Assembly: GCA_965242895.1 (NCBI GenBank)
Contig: OZ251507.1
Span: 992,001 to 1,056,000, forward strand
Length of the DNA: 64,000 nucleotides
Direction: 5' to 3'
Source: CATQHL01 sp965242895
GTDB lineage: Bacteria > Actinomycetota > Acidimicrobiia > Acidimicrobiales > CATQHL01
This document shows, piece after piece, positions 8,757-17,197 of this stretch. Under the pieces are notes generated by a model. That model did not search any database and was not told where the DNA came from. It saw only the letters and a program-made list of their open reading frames with translations. The translations under genes were made by a program, and so were the position numbers. How positions within the stretch are numbered: position 1 is the stretch's first letter; the number at the start of each line of letters is the position of its first letter.

Positions 8757-9422
8757 TCACCCTTCGCGCAAAGCAGCAGGCACGCCGAGGTCTGACGGCG
8801 ACACGGAATCTGCTATGCGAGAACGGCATGCGTACCCGTCGTGACCTCCCGCGCCAGCAAACAGCGCCCGCCTATCGGTGATGATGGGGGACTCGACGCC
8901 CGCAGCGAGTTCGGCTGCGTCTTCCCCGTCTCCCCCGCCTTTCCCGTCTCCCCGGCACGCACCGGCAGCATCGCCGTCCGCTGCGCTCGCGCCCGATGCC
9001 CCAGCGCCGCTGACCCCGCCAGCCAGATCACCAAAGGCGTCAGAACCGCCGACCTCCTCGCCAGCGCCGAGCGACGGATCATCCAGAAAACCCCAGTGCG
9101 CGAATGCGACGCGCAAATCTTCTGCCAAAGGCGCACGCCCGAAGAGCGAAGCCCGCTTCAACGCCACTGTCACGCAGCCAGCCACCACGTCGTTGACCGA
9201 CTCCCCCGGCTGCAGCTTCAGGATGGGGATGAATCGCTTGGCAAGGTTTAGGGCGTAACCCTGGTCGGGACCTTGGTGACCGTATCCGCCGCCCGACGGC
9301 AGGGGCGAGTTCGGCAAATCTCCTGGTCGATCCGCTCGCCACGAGCGCACTCGCTGCGGCGGCGAAGAATAGTGAGGGACGGCTTGCGGCCCGCCCTGCG
9401 GCACAAAAGGAGGCTGAGCCAT
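8757..9422 (-). CDS. Hypothetical protein with a conserved-looking central domain
   Basis: I do not recognise this 221-residue protein. The N-terminal ~50 residues are Pro/Gly/Gln-rich. Residues ~55-115 look folded (NLAKRFIPILKLQPGESVND, then a helix-rich stretch ending AFAHWGFLD). The rest is Gly/Ala/Asp/Ser-rich and disordered. It stops 26 bases before the gltX start on the same strand, so the two may be cotranscribed. It is divergent from the LLM oxidoreductase gene. The central segment may be a DNA- or membrane-associated helical domain, but nothing in the sequence fixes a function. Confidence 0.55.
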   Translation of the reverse strand: MAQPPFVPQGGPQAVPHYSSPPQRVRSWRADRPGDLPNSPLPSGGGYGHQGPDQGYALNLAKRFIPILKLQPGESVNDVVAGCVTVALKRASLFGRAPLAEDLRVAFAHWGFLDDPSLGAGEEVGGSDAFGDLAGGVSGAGASGASAADGDAAGACRGDGKGGGDGEDAAELAAGVESPIITDRRALFAGAGGHDGYACRSRIADSVSPSDLGVPAALREG

Positions 9423-9491
9423 GTCACCAAACTTACCTTAGGCGCCCCGCGCCGCACACAATTCCACCCCGCCTTCCATTATCCTGCCAGC

Positions 9492-10337
9492 ATGCGATTT
9501 GCCGTCAAGACCGCCCCCCATCACACGACCTGGCAAGAAATGCTCGCCGTCTGGCAGGCTGCCGACGAGATCGATCTGTTCGAGTCGGCTTGGAACTTCG
9601 ATCACTTTTACCCCACCGTTGCGCCCACAAGCGGAAACTGCCTGGAAGGCTGGACTACCCTGACAGCCCTGGCGCAAGCCACGCGCCGCCTGCGGATCGG
9701 GTGCATGGTGCTGGGCGTCGTCTACCGCCACCCGGCCGTGCTGGCGAACATGGCTTCCACGCTCGACATCGTCAGCGGCGGCCGCCTGGTGCTGGGCATC
9801 GGCGCCGCCTGGAACACCGAAGAGTGCGACGCATACGGCATCGAGTTGGGATCACTCACCGAACGCTTCGACCGCTTCGAAGAGGCCTGCGAAGTAATCC
9901 ACAAGTTATTCACAGAGGAACGCTCAACATTCGCAGGTCGCTACTACACGCTGGCGGACGCCTTCAACAATCCCAAGGGGCTCCAACGCCCGCATCCCCC
10001 GATCTGTATCGGCGGCGGAGGCGAAAAACGCACCCTTCCCCTGGTCGCCCGTTACGCCGATCACTGGGACTTCCCAAGCTCCGACACGGAAAGGTTCGCC
10101 GCCAAGCATGCGATCCTGCGAGAAAAATGTGAGGAGACCGGACGCGACCCCAACGAGATCACGACCTCCATGCACGTCTGGGTTGAGAACGACACCCCCC
10201 CGAGTGCCACTGCGGAAACCTGCGCCCGCTTCGCTGACGCTGGAGCGGACTTGGCCATCTGCTACCTGATGCCCCCGCTGCGCCCTCAGACTCTCGAACC
10301 CCTCGCAAATTCCCTAAGAGAACTAGCGGACGGATAG
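9492..10337 (+). CDS. LLM-class F420-dependent oxidoreductase
   Basis: A luciferase-like monooxygenase-fold enzyme of the F420-dependent type common in actinobacteria; substrate unknown. Landmarks: MRFAVKTAPHHTTWQEM at the start, WNFDHFYP, GWTTLTALAQATRRLRIGCM, the GRLVLGIGAAWNTEE cofactor-binding loop, RPHPPICIGGGGEKRTLPLVARYADHWDF and a C-terminal EPLANSLRELA. The open frame begins at 9273, but the family N-terminus matches the ATG at 9492 (281 residues). It is convergent with cimA, 21 bases away. Confidence 0.9.
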   Translation: MRFAVKTAPHHTTWQEMLAVWQAADEIDLFESAWNFDHFYPTVAPTSGNCLEGWTTLTALAQATRRLRIGCMVLGVVYRHPAVLANMASTLDIVSGGRLVLGIGAAWNTEECDAYGIELGSLTERFDRFEEACEVIHKLFTEERSTFAGRYYTLADAFNNPKGLQRPHPPICIGGGGEKRTLPLVARYADHWDFPSSDTERFAAKHAILREKCEETGRDPNEITTSMHVWVENDTPPSATAETCARFADAGADLAICYLMPPLRPQTLEPLANSLRELADG

Positions 10338-10358
10338 ACCGCCCGCCACCGCCCCCCT

Positions 10359-11963
10359 CTACCCTTCCGCTTCTCCGTGCAGAAGCCCCCAAACCAGCGA
10401 ATCCACCAGAGCCTGCCATGACGCCTCCACAATGTTCTCCGACACGCCGATGGTCGTCCAAGTCCGCACGCCGTCGGTGGAGTCGATGAGCACCCGAGTA
10501 ACCGCCCCCGTTCCTCGCGTAGTGTCCAGCACGCGCACCTTGTAATCGGTCAAGACGATGCGGGTGAGCTTCGGGTAATAGTCGCCCACGGCAGAAACCA
10601 GGGCGTTGTGCAAAGCATTGACCGGCCCGTTGCCCTCCCCCACAGAAATGCGCCGCTGATCTCCCACCCAGAGTTTCAGCAGCGCCTCGCACTGATCTAG
10701 CACCGGCTCCCCCTCACGCCCCACGTGCTGCGCTACCTCGACCCGCATGGACTCCATTCGGAAATACGATTGCTCCCAGCCTGCAGCCGCTCGCAGCAGC
10801 AACTCCAAGGAGGCGTCGGCCACCTCGAAGTGGTAACCCTGATACTCAAGCTGTTTGAGGTTCTCGATGGCCTCGGCCACGGCAGCGGCGTCCATCTCGA
10901 TACCGAGCTGGGAGGCTTTGAGTTCTACCGAAGTCCGCCCCGCCATCTCGGAGACCACGAAGCGTGAGCCGTTGCCTACGAGTTCCGGATCAATGTGTTC
11001 GTAGGCGTCAGAGCGGCGAGCCAGAGCGCTGGCGTGCAGCCCCGCCTTGTGAGCGAACGCCGACTGCCCCACGTACGGCTGCTGCGGGTCGGGGGATCGG
11101 TTCACCAACTCGGCCACCTGGCGCGACACCGAAGTGAGTTCCGCCAGTTTCTCTACAGGCAAGGTCTCCACGCCCATTTTCAGAGTGAGGTTGCCGATGA
11201 TCGGAATGAGGTCGCAGTTTCCCGTGCGTTCGCCGTAGCCGTTGATGGTGCCTTGCACCTGCACCGCACCGGCGCGCACCCCCTCTAGGGCGTTAGCCAC
11301 CCCGCAGCCCGTGTCGTTGTGCAGATGGACCCCCAGCGGCGCGCCGAGACGGGCGCCGATCTCCTCGACGATGCTAAAAACCTCGTGCGGAAGAGAGCCC
11401 CCGTTGGTGTCGCACAGCACGATCCGCTCCGCACCCGCTTCAGCCGCAGCCGCCAGCACCGCCAGCGAATAGTCCGGACTGCGCTTGTAACCGTCAAAAA
11501 GATGCTCGGCATCGAAGAAGACTCGCCGACCTCGACCCGCCAGGTAAGCCACCGAGTCGGCGGCCATGGCGATGCCCTCGGCAAGGGTCGTGCGGAGCGC
11601 CTCGGTCACGTGGTAGTCCCAGCACTTGCCGACGATGCAGATCACCTCGGTGCCGGCGTCTAACAGGTGAGACAGGGTGGCGTCGGTCTCGCACTTCCCG
11701 CCCGGGCGCCGGGTCGACCCGAACGCCGTGAGCGTGCTGGTCTGCAGATCGAGCTCGGCGCGGGCTCGAGAGAAAAACTCGTCGTCCTTAGGATTGCTGC
11801 CCGGCCAGCCGCCTTCGATGTAGTGGACGCCTAGTCGGTCGAGCTGACGGGCGACACGCAGTTTGTCCTCGACGCTAAGAGAGATGCCCTCGAGTTGGCT
11901 GCCGTCGCGCAGGGTCGTGTCGTAGATTTCGACGGCATCCGGAACGCGCTCCGCCATCCCCAC
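10359..11963 (-). CDS. cimA: (R)-citramalate synthase
   Basis: Condenses pyruvate with acetyl-CoA to citramalate, the first step of the threonine-independent isoleucine route. Of 534 residues, the N-terminal TIM barrel carries the DRE-TIM signature (EIYDTTLRDGSQLEGISLS, VHYIEGGWPGSNPKDDEFF, CDTNGG, HLHNDTGCGVANAL), and the C-terminal regulatory domain starts near residue 410 (KLWVGDQRRISVGEGNGPVNALHNAL). The GWPGSNP form and length separate it from 2-isopropylmalate synthase. It starts 10 bases after ilvE, and with leuC, leuD and leuB nearby it completes the route to 2-oxobutanoate. Confidence 0.94.
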   Translation of the reverse strand: MGMAERVPDAVEIYDTTLRDGSQLEGISLSVEDKLRVARQLDRLGVHYIEGGWPGSNPKDDEFFSRARAELDLQTSTLTAFGSTRRPGGKCETDATLSHLLDAGTEVICIVGKCWDYHVTEALRTTLAEGIAMAADSVAYLAGRGRRVFFDAEHLFDGYKRSPDYSLAVLAAAAEAGAERIVLCDTNGGSLPHEVFSIVEEIGARLGAPLGVHLHNDTGCGVANALEGVRAGAVQVQGTINGYGERTGNCDLIPIIGNLTLKMGVETLPVEKLAELTSVSRQVAELVNRSPDPQQPYVGQSAFAHKAGLHASALARRSDAYEHIDPELVGNGSRFVVSEMAGRTSVELKASQLGIEMDAAAVAEAIENLKQLEYQGYHFEVADASLELLLRAAAGWEQSYFRMESMRVEVAQHVGREGEPVLDQCEALLKLWVGDQRRISVGEGNGPVNALHNALVSAVGDYYPKLTRIVLTDYKVRVLDTTRGTGAVTRVLIDSTDGVRTWTTIGVSENIVEASWQALVDSLVWGLLHGEAEG

Positions 11964-11973
11964 CCTCAGCCTC

Positions 11974-12894
11974 TTATTCGTGGACGTATTCGTTCCACTC
12001 GCGGTAACGCTCCAATTTTCCGCTCACTGCCTCGTAGAAGACCTCCTGTATCCGACGGGTAACCGGCCCCGGATCGCCGATCAGCCGATTATCCACCGAA
12101 CGAATGGGCACAACTTCCGCCGCAGTCCCGGTCAGGAACGCCTCCTCCGCCGTGTAAAGATCACTGCGCAGCAGATTGCCCGTCTCATAAGGGATACCAC
12201 AATCCGCCGCTATCTGCCGCACGGAGTCCTGCGTAACGCCGCGCAAAGCCCCCGCTGACGTCGGCGGCGTGACAATGCGCCCGTCGTTCACCACGAAGAG
12301 GTTCTCACCCGTGCACTCGCTCACATACCCCTGCGGCGACAGCAAAATGGCCTCGTCAAACCCCGAATCCACCGCCTGAAGCTTGGCGAGCTGACTGTTT
12401 ATGTAATGCCCGCACCCCTTAGCAGCAGGCGGCATGGCGTTCGGATCGTGCCGCTGCCAGGAACTGATCATCATCCGCACACCCGACTCGAGGGAATCCT
12501 CCCCCAAGTAGACCCCCCAACTCCAAGCCGCTATCGACACGTTCACCACGCACGAAATCGGATTAAGCCCCATCTCCCCGTAACCCAAATAGACAAGCGG
12601 GCGAATGTAACACGAACCTAACTCGTTAGCTCTGACAGTCTCCTTAACAGCCTCCACCAACTCCCCAGGCTCCCAAGGTATCTCAATCCTCAGGATCTTG
12701 GCGCTAGCGAACAACCGCCGAATATGCGGAGTAAGCCGAAAAACAGCCGGACCTCGGTCAGTGGCATAAGCCCGAACACCCTCAAAAACGCCGTTCCCAT
12801 AATGCAAAGTGTGCGTAAGAACGTGCACCTTGGCGTCTCCCCAATCAACGAGCTCCCCATCCATCCAAATCTTCGCAACAGGCTGAATCGGCAT
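11974..12894 (-). CDS. ilvE: Branched-chain amino acid aminotransferase
   Basis: PLP enzyme that carries out the last step of valine, leucine and isoleucine synthesis. The 306-residue class IV aminotransferase shows LHYGNGVFEGVRAY near the N-terminus, YIRPLVYLGYGEMG, the catalytic lysine context AAKGCGHYINSQLAK, GYVSECTGENLFVV and TGTAAEVVPIRSVD. The ATG at 12894 follows a purine-rich GGGAGGTAG stretch. It is first in an ilvE-cimA operon. Confidence 0.96.
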   Translation of the reverse strand: MPIQPVAKIWMDGELVDWGDAKVHVLTHTLHYGNGVFEGVRAYATDRGPAVFRLTPHIRRLFASAKILRIEIPWEPGELVEAVKETVRANELGSCYIRPLVYLGYGEMGLNPISCVVNVSIAAWSWGVYLGEDSLESGVRMMISSWQRHDPNAMPPAAKGCGHYINSQLAKLQAVDSGFDEAILLSPQGYVSECTGENLFVVNDGRIVTPPTSAGALRGVTQDSVRQIAADCGIPYETGNLLRSDLYTAEEAFLTGTAAEVVPIRSVDNRLIGDPGPVTRRIQEVFYEAVSGKLERYREWNEYVHE

Positions 12895-13358
12895 AAACTC
12901 TACCTCCCTAAAGGTTTCCTATTGATCTGATTGATCTGAGCGTGCTTCGATTCTTGGCGCGCAAACGTTGGGGCGGGCTAAGGACGAAGGATGCGCGCAA
13001 ACAGCAAGACGCACTCCCCGAAGCGCGCGCGCAAACGCTGGGGCGGGGGTACAGGGCGAAGAGACGGCAGTGCCGGACGGCAGCTAGATGCATAAGATAT
13101 TCCAGTCAAGGGTAGCGGATGCCATCGGGAGAACGGATGCCATCAGGGGAGCACACAGCCAAGCCGGATAGATTGACAGCATGACTTCCGATTCCAAGCG
13201 GTCTCCCGGCGTAACATCCAGTCCCGCAGCGATGCGACCCACACCCAGCCCCGCACCCAGCCAAGCAGCCTGGCGCCCCGCACCCAGTCCCGCAGCGACA
13301 CGCCAAGCACCAGCCCAGAGGGGCACTGGGAGCCTCCAGCGCCAGCGCCTCTGACCTG
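12895..13358. repeat. Intergenic region with short direct repeats upstream of greA
   Basis: This 464-base gap separates divergent ilvE and greA. GCGCGCAAACG[T/C]TGGGGCGGG occurs at 12957-12977 and 13027-13047. A second family of CCCGCACCCAG/TCCCGCAGCGA repeats fills 13225-13310. A 57-codon Pro/Ala-rich frame (ATG 13181 to TGA 13354) ends 4 bases before the greA start, but its composition follows from the repeats, so I do not call it a gene. Promoters for both operons should lie here; I see no clear consensus pair. Confidence 0.55.
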
Positions 13359-13973
13359 ATGCACGCCGCCCCCCAACAAACAAGTCCAGCCCCCAGTTCA
13401 ACCCCCGCTGGCAGTTCAACCTCGGCCGGACAGCGCCTCACACGCGCTGCCTACGAACGTCTCCAAACCGAACTTGCGGAACTATCCGGCCCGACCAAAG
13501 CCAAACTCACTGAGCATGTGTCCAAAGCCCGAGCCCTCGGCGACCTGTCGGAGAACGCCGACTATCACGCAGCCCGAGAAGAATTAGGCAAAGTGAACGG
13601 GCGCATAATGCAGCTCGAGCGCCTGCTCGAGGAGGCCGAGATCGTGGACGCCGCCGCTTCCGACCGAGCCGACTACGGCGTCGTCGTGTCTCTCCGCTTC
13701 GACGGGACAGACGAAGACGAGAAGTTCCTGATCGGCTCGATAGAGGAGCGGCCCGACGACCACGAAGTGATCTCACCCTCCTCCCCGCTGGGTCAGGCCG
13801 TGCTCGGCGCCAAGGTGGGCGACGTCGTCCGCTACGAAGCCCCAGCGGGCAGCGTAGAGGTAAAGTTAGTCTCGGTGTCGCCCTTCTACGGCGACACCGC
13901 TCCCGACGCCGCTCCAACCGAGCAAATCCAGCCCAACGCCGACGCAATAAGCAGCAGCCGCGAGAACGGCTGA
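13359..13973 (+). CDS. greA: Transcription elongation factor GreA
   Basis: Rescues stalled RNA polymerase by stimulating cleavage of backtracked RNA. The N-terminal coiled coil is visible (residues ~28-100), with the loop acidic residues in DLSENADYHAAREE, followed by the C-terminal FKBP-like domain (SSPLGQAVLGAKVGDVVRYEAPAG). The family is ~158 residues; this one has 204, with a Ser/Thr/Pro-rich N-terminal addition of ~25 and a disordered tail of ~25. The stop is 3 bases before leuC, so greA probably heads a greA-leuC-leuD transcript. Confidence 0.93.
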   Translation: MHAAPQQTSPAPSSTPAGSSTSAGQRLTRAAYERLQTELAELSGPTKAKLTEHVSKARALGDLSENADYHAAREELGKVNGRIMQLERLLEEAEIVDAAASDRADYGVVVSLRFDGTDEDEKFLIGSIEERPDDHEVISPSSPLGQAVLGAKVGDVVRYEAPAGSVEVKLVSVSPFYGDTAPDAAPTEQIQPNADAISSSRENG

Positions 13974-13976
13974 CCA

Positions 13977-15395
13977 ATGACAACTCCCCCAACTCCCCGC
14001 ACGCTGAGCGAAAAGATCTGGGACAGTCACGTAGTCCACTCCGGCGACGACGGAACGGACCTGCTCTTCATCGACCTCCACCTCATCCACGAAGTCACGT
14101 CTCCTCAGGCATTCGAGGGTCTGCGCCTAGCCGGCAGGCGTGTCCGCCGAGCAGACCTCACCCTCGCCACCGAAGATCACAACGTGCCCACGACCCCCAT
14201 CAGCGGCCCCATCGCCGACCCGGTCTCCCGCCGCCAAATCGAAACCCTGCGCGCCAACTGCGCCGAGTTCGGCGTGCCCCTCTACCCGATGGGGCACAAG
14301 CGGCAGGGCATCGTGCATGTCATCGGCCCGGAACTGGGGCTGACGCTGCCAGGGATGACCGTGGTGTGCGGCGACAGCCACACCTCCACCCACGGAGCCT
14401 TCGGGGCGCTGGCGTTCGGCATAGGCACAAGCGAAGTTGAACACGTGCTGGCCACGCAAACGCTGCCACAAGCCCGCCCCGCCACCATGGCGGTGACGGT
14501 CACGGGCGAACTTCCGCTCGGATCGACGGCCAAGGACGTGATCCTCGCAGTGATCGGGCGCATAGGCACTGGCGGCGGCATCGGCATGGTGATCGAATAC
14601 CGAGGGCCGGTGATCGAAGCGCTGTCCATGGAAGGGCGCATGACCGTCTGCAACATGTCCATCGAAGCGGGAGCCCGTGCGGGAATGATCGCCCCTGACG
14701 AGATCACCCTCAACTACCTGGCAGGGCGTCCGCACGCCCCCTCGGGCGCGGCCTGGGAACAGGCGCTGGCCGACTGGGAGACGCTGGCCACCGACGACGA
14801 CGCCCACTACGACCGGCATGTACACCTCGAAGGCAAAACAATCATCCCGCACGTGACCTGGGGCACGAACCCCTCGCAGGTGGCCCCCATCGACGGAGTA
14901 GTGCCTACTCCCGAACAGGCCGATGAGACAGCGCCCGGACAGGAAGCAGCCGCACGCGCCCTGGCGTACATGAACCTGAAACCCGGCACACCGATGCGTG
15001 ACATCCCTGTAGACACAGTCTTCATCGGCTCATGCACCAACAGCCGCATCGAAGACCTCCGCACGGTCGCCGAGGTGGTGGCAGGACGCCAGGTCGCCCC
15101 TGGCATCCGCACACTGGTAGTGCCTGGCTCGGCGCAGGTGAAGGCCCAAGCCGAGGTCGAAGGCATCGACCGAGTGCTGCGCTCAGCCGGTTTCGACTGG
15201 CGCGAACCGGGCTGCTCCATGTGCCTGGGCATGAACCCCGACACGCTGGAACCAGGCGAACGCTGCGCCAGCACCAGCAACCGCAACTTCGAGGGACGCC
15301 AAGGGCGAGGAGGGAGAACGCACCTAGTCTCCCCCGCAGTAGCCGCTGCCACCGCAGTCACCGGGCGCCTCACATCACCGACCGACCTCGACTGA
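13977..15395 (+). CDS. leuC: 3-isopropylmalate/citramalate isomerase, large subunit
   Basis: Aconitase-family dehydratase that isomerises isopropylmalate (and citramalate in the CimA pathway). Of 472 residues, the substrate loop is ATEDHNVPT, VCGDSHTSTHGAFG follows, and the [4Fe-4S] cysteines are in FIGSCTNSR (one Cys) and GCSMCLGMNPD (two Cys). ATG start 3 bases after greA. The C-terminus ends near the leuD ATG (17-base gap). Confidence 0.97.
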   Translation: MTTPPTPRTLSEKIWDSHVVHSGDDGTDLLFIDLHLIHEVTSPQAFEGLRLAGRRVRRADLTLATEDHNVPTTPISGPIADPVSRRQIETLRANCAEFGVPLYPMGHKRQGIVHVIGPELGLTLPGMTVVCGDSHTSTHGAFGALAFGIGTSEVEHVLATQTLPQARPATMAVTVTGELPLGSTAKDVILAVIGRIGTGGGIGMVIEYRGPVIEALSMEGRMTVCNMSIEAGARAGMIAPDEITLNYLAGRPHAPSGAAWEQALADWETLATDDDAHYDRHVHLEGKTIIPHVTWGTNPSQVAPIDGVVPTPEQADETAPGQEAAARALAYMNLKPGTPMRDIPVDTVFIGSCTNSRIEDLRTVAEVVAGRQVAPGIRTLVVPGSAQVKAQAEVEGIDRVLRSAGFDWREPGCSMCLGMNPDTLEPGERCASTSNRNFEGRQGRGGRTHLVSPAVAAATAVTGRLTSPTDLD

Positions 15396-15412
15396 AAGCC
15401 AGGCAACAGGCG

Positions 15413-16006
15413 ATGGAAGCAATCAGCGTGGTGCGCGGCACCGCCCTGCCCTTGGATCGTTCCGACGTGGACACCGACCAGATAATCCCCAGCGGCTGGC
15501 TGAAGCGGGTAGAGCGCACCGGCTTCGGCGAGGGGCTGTTCTCCTCCTGGAAGGAAGACCCCGACTTCGTCCTGAACGATCAGCGTTTCGCCGGCGCCGC
15601 AATTCTGGCGGCAGGCCCGAACTTCGGGACGGGCTCCTCACGCGAGCACGCGGTCTGGGCGATCCAGCAATACGGCTTCCGGGCCGTGATCTCGCCCCGC
15701 TTCGGCGACATCTTCCGAAACAACGCCAACAAGTGCGGACTAGTCACGGCCGTGGTGGATGTCAGCTTCGGCGCGGCCTTGATAGCGGCTGTTCAAGCCG
15801 ACCCCAGCCTGGAAGTGAGAGTAGACGTAGAACGCCTAGTGATAGAAGCCCCCGCCGCCGGACTGAAGACTAGCTTCCCCCTGGACTCGGCAGTGCAAGA
15901 ACGCTTAATCGGCGGGCTCGACGACATAACTCTCACTCTGCGCCACGCCCCCGCTCTGGAAGACTACGAGTCGAGACGAGCCCCCTGGCTGCCCGTCGCT
16001 TCCTGA
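15413..16006 (+). CDS. leuD: 3-isopropylmalate/citramalate isomerase, small subunit
   Basis: Swivelling-domain partner of LeuC. 197 residues starting MEAISVVRGTALPLDRSDVDTDQIIP; the conserved GPNFGTGSSREHAVWAI and PRFGDIFRNNANKCGL segments are intact. The open frame extends far upstream inside leuC, but this ATG matches the family start and follows leuC by 17 bases. It converges on leuB. Confidence 0.96.
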   Translation: MEAISVVRGTALPLDRSDVDTDQIIPSGWLKRVERTGFGEGLFSSWKEDPDFVLNDQRFAGAAILAAGPNFGTGSSREHAVWAIQQYGFRAVISPRFGDIFRNNANKCGLVTAVVDVSFGAALIAAVQADPSLEVRVDVERLVIEAPAAGLKTSFPLDSAVQERLIGGLDDITLTLRHAPALEDYESRRAPWLPVAS

Positions 16007-16017
16007 CGAAGTGCGGA

Positions 16018-17034
16018 CTAGCCGGCTACCGCTGCGGCGATGGCGTCGCCTATGGCGGTCGTTCCCTCCGATTCCTCGCTAACCGAGGCACAGGCGTCAA
16101 CGATGGCGGCCGCAGCAGCCGCTTCACCTAGGAAATCAAGCATCATCGCTGCCGAAAGCACCGCAGCAGTGGGGTCGGCCACCCCCCGCCCGGCTATGTC
16201 AGGGGCAGAACCATGCACAGGCTCGAACATCGAAGGACCGGTTCGCGCCGGGTTCAAGTTGGCCGAAGCAGCCTTGCCGATCCCGCCGCTCACCGCACCT
16301 CCGAGATCTGTCAGGATGTCGCCAAAAAGATTGTCAGTCACGATCACGTCGTACTGCTCGGGCGAATTCACAAAATATATGCAAGCCGCATCCACATGGT
16401 TGTAACCAATCTCCACCCCAGGAAACTCCGGCGCCACCTCTTCAAAAGTACGCCACCAAAGATCACCCGAGAAAGGCAGGATGTTCGTCTTGTGCACCAG
16501 CGTGACAGCAGGACGCGGACGAACAGAACTAGAAACCGAGCGAGAAACCGCCAATTCGAAGGCGAAACGCACGCACCGCTCCACGCCCATGCGGGTGTTG
16601 ACCGAACCCTGGGTAGCGATCTCATGCGGCGTGCCTTTACGAAGGAATCCACCTTCGCCCGCATACGTCCCCTCAGTGTTCTCTCTCACGACATCAAAAT
16701 GGATGCCCCTCGACGGCAACCGGAAGGGACGCAGATTTATGTAAAGATCGAGTTCGAAACGCATACGCAGCAACAAGCCGCGCTCGAGCAATCCAGGAGT
16801 GACCTCAGGGGTACCCACCGCCCCCACATAGAGGGCGTCAAGGGAGCGCCACTCCTCCAACACGCTGTCAGGCAGCACCGTTCCGTCGCGCAGCCAGCGC
16901 CCAGCTCCAAGGTCATAATCGACCTGATCAATATTTACGCCGGCAGCCTCAATCGCCTTAAGACCCTCGGCAATTACCTCCGGGCCGATCCCGTCGCCAC
17001 CCAGAACGCCAATTCGATGAGCACTCACAAGCAT
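16018..17034 (-). CDS. leuB: 3-isopropylmalate dehydrogenase
   Basis: NAD-dependent oxidative decarboxylase of the leucine pathway; with CimA and LeuCD it can also act on 3-methylmalate for isoleucine. Landmarks: RIGVLGGDGIGPEVIAEG, the substrate-binding RMRFELDLYINLRPFR, VRENTEGTYAGEGG, and the metal-binding DVIVTDNLFGDILTDLGGAVSGGIG. I start it at the ATG at 17034 (MLVSAHRIGVLGG, 338 residues); the open frame continues to 17094 without family resemblance. Confidence 0.95.
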   Translation of the reverse strand: MLVSAHRIGVLGGDGIGPEVIAEGLKAIEAAGVNIDQVDYDLGAGRWLRDGTVLPDSVLEEWRSLDALYVGAVGTPEVTPGLLERGLLLRMRFELDLYINLRPFRLPSRGIHFDVVRENTEGTYAGEGGFLRKGTPHEIATQGSVNTRMGVERCVRFAFELAVSRSVSSSVRPRPAVTLVHKTNILPFSGDLWWRTFEEVAPEFPGVEIGYNHVDAACIYFVNSPEQYDVIVTDNLFGDILTDLGGAVSGGIGKAASANLNPARTGPSMFEPVHGSAPDIAGRGVADPTAAVLSAAMMLDFLGEAAAAAAIVDACASVSEESEGTTAIGDAIAAAVAG

Positions 17035-17133
17035 TAATCTAGCAAAGCCCAGACTAGTTCCACGACGTTCCACGACAAGCAACAAACTGATCACACTAGA
17101 CGCAAAGAGGGATGCACACTAGACGACTAGACG

Positions 17134-17168
17134 AAAAAGGGGGACAGGCTCTAGAGCCTGCCCCCCTT
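17134..17168 (-). terminator. Rho-independent terminator of secreted paralog 1
   Basis: On the minus strand a hairpin with arms GGGGGCAGGCTC and GAGCCTGTCCCC around a TCTAGA-type centre is followed by TTTTT. It lies just downstream of the stop at 17198. Nearly the same sequence follows each of the other two copies. Confidence 0.9.
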
Positions 17169-17197
17169 AGCTTTAGGGATTGAAAGCCAAAACTGGA

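Noticed and set aside
13181..13354. 57-codon Pro/Ala-rich protein before greA
   Set aside because: Its composition follows from a short GC-rich repeat; no conserved motif.
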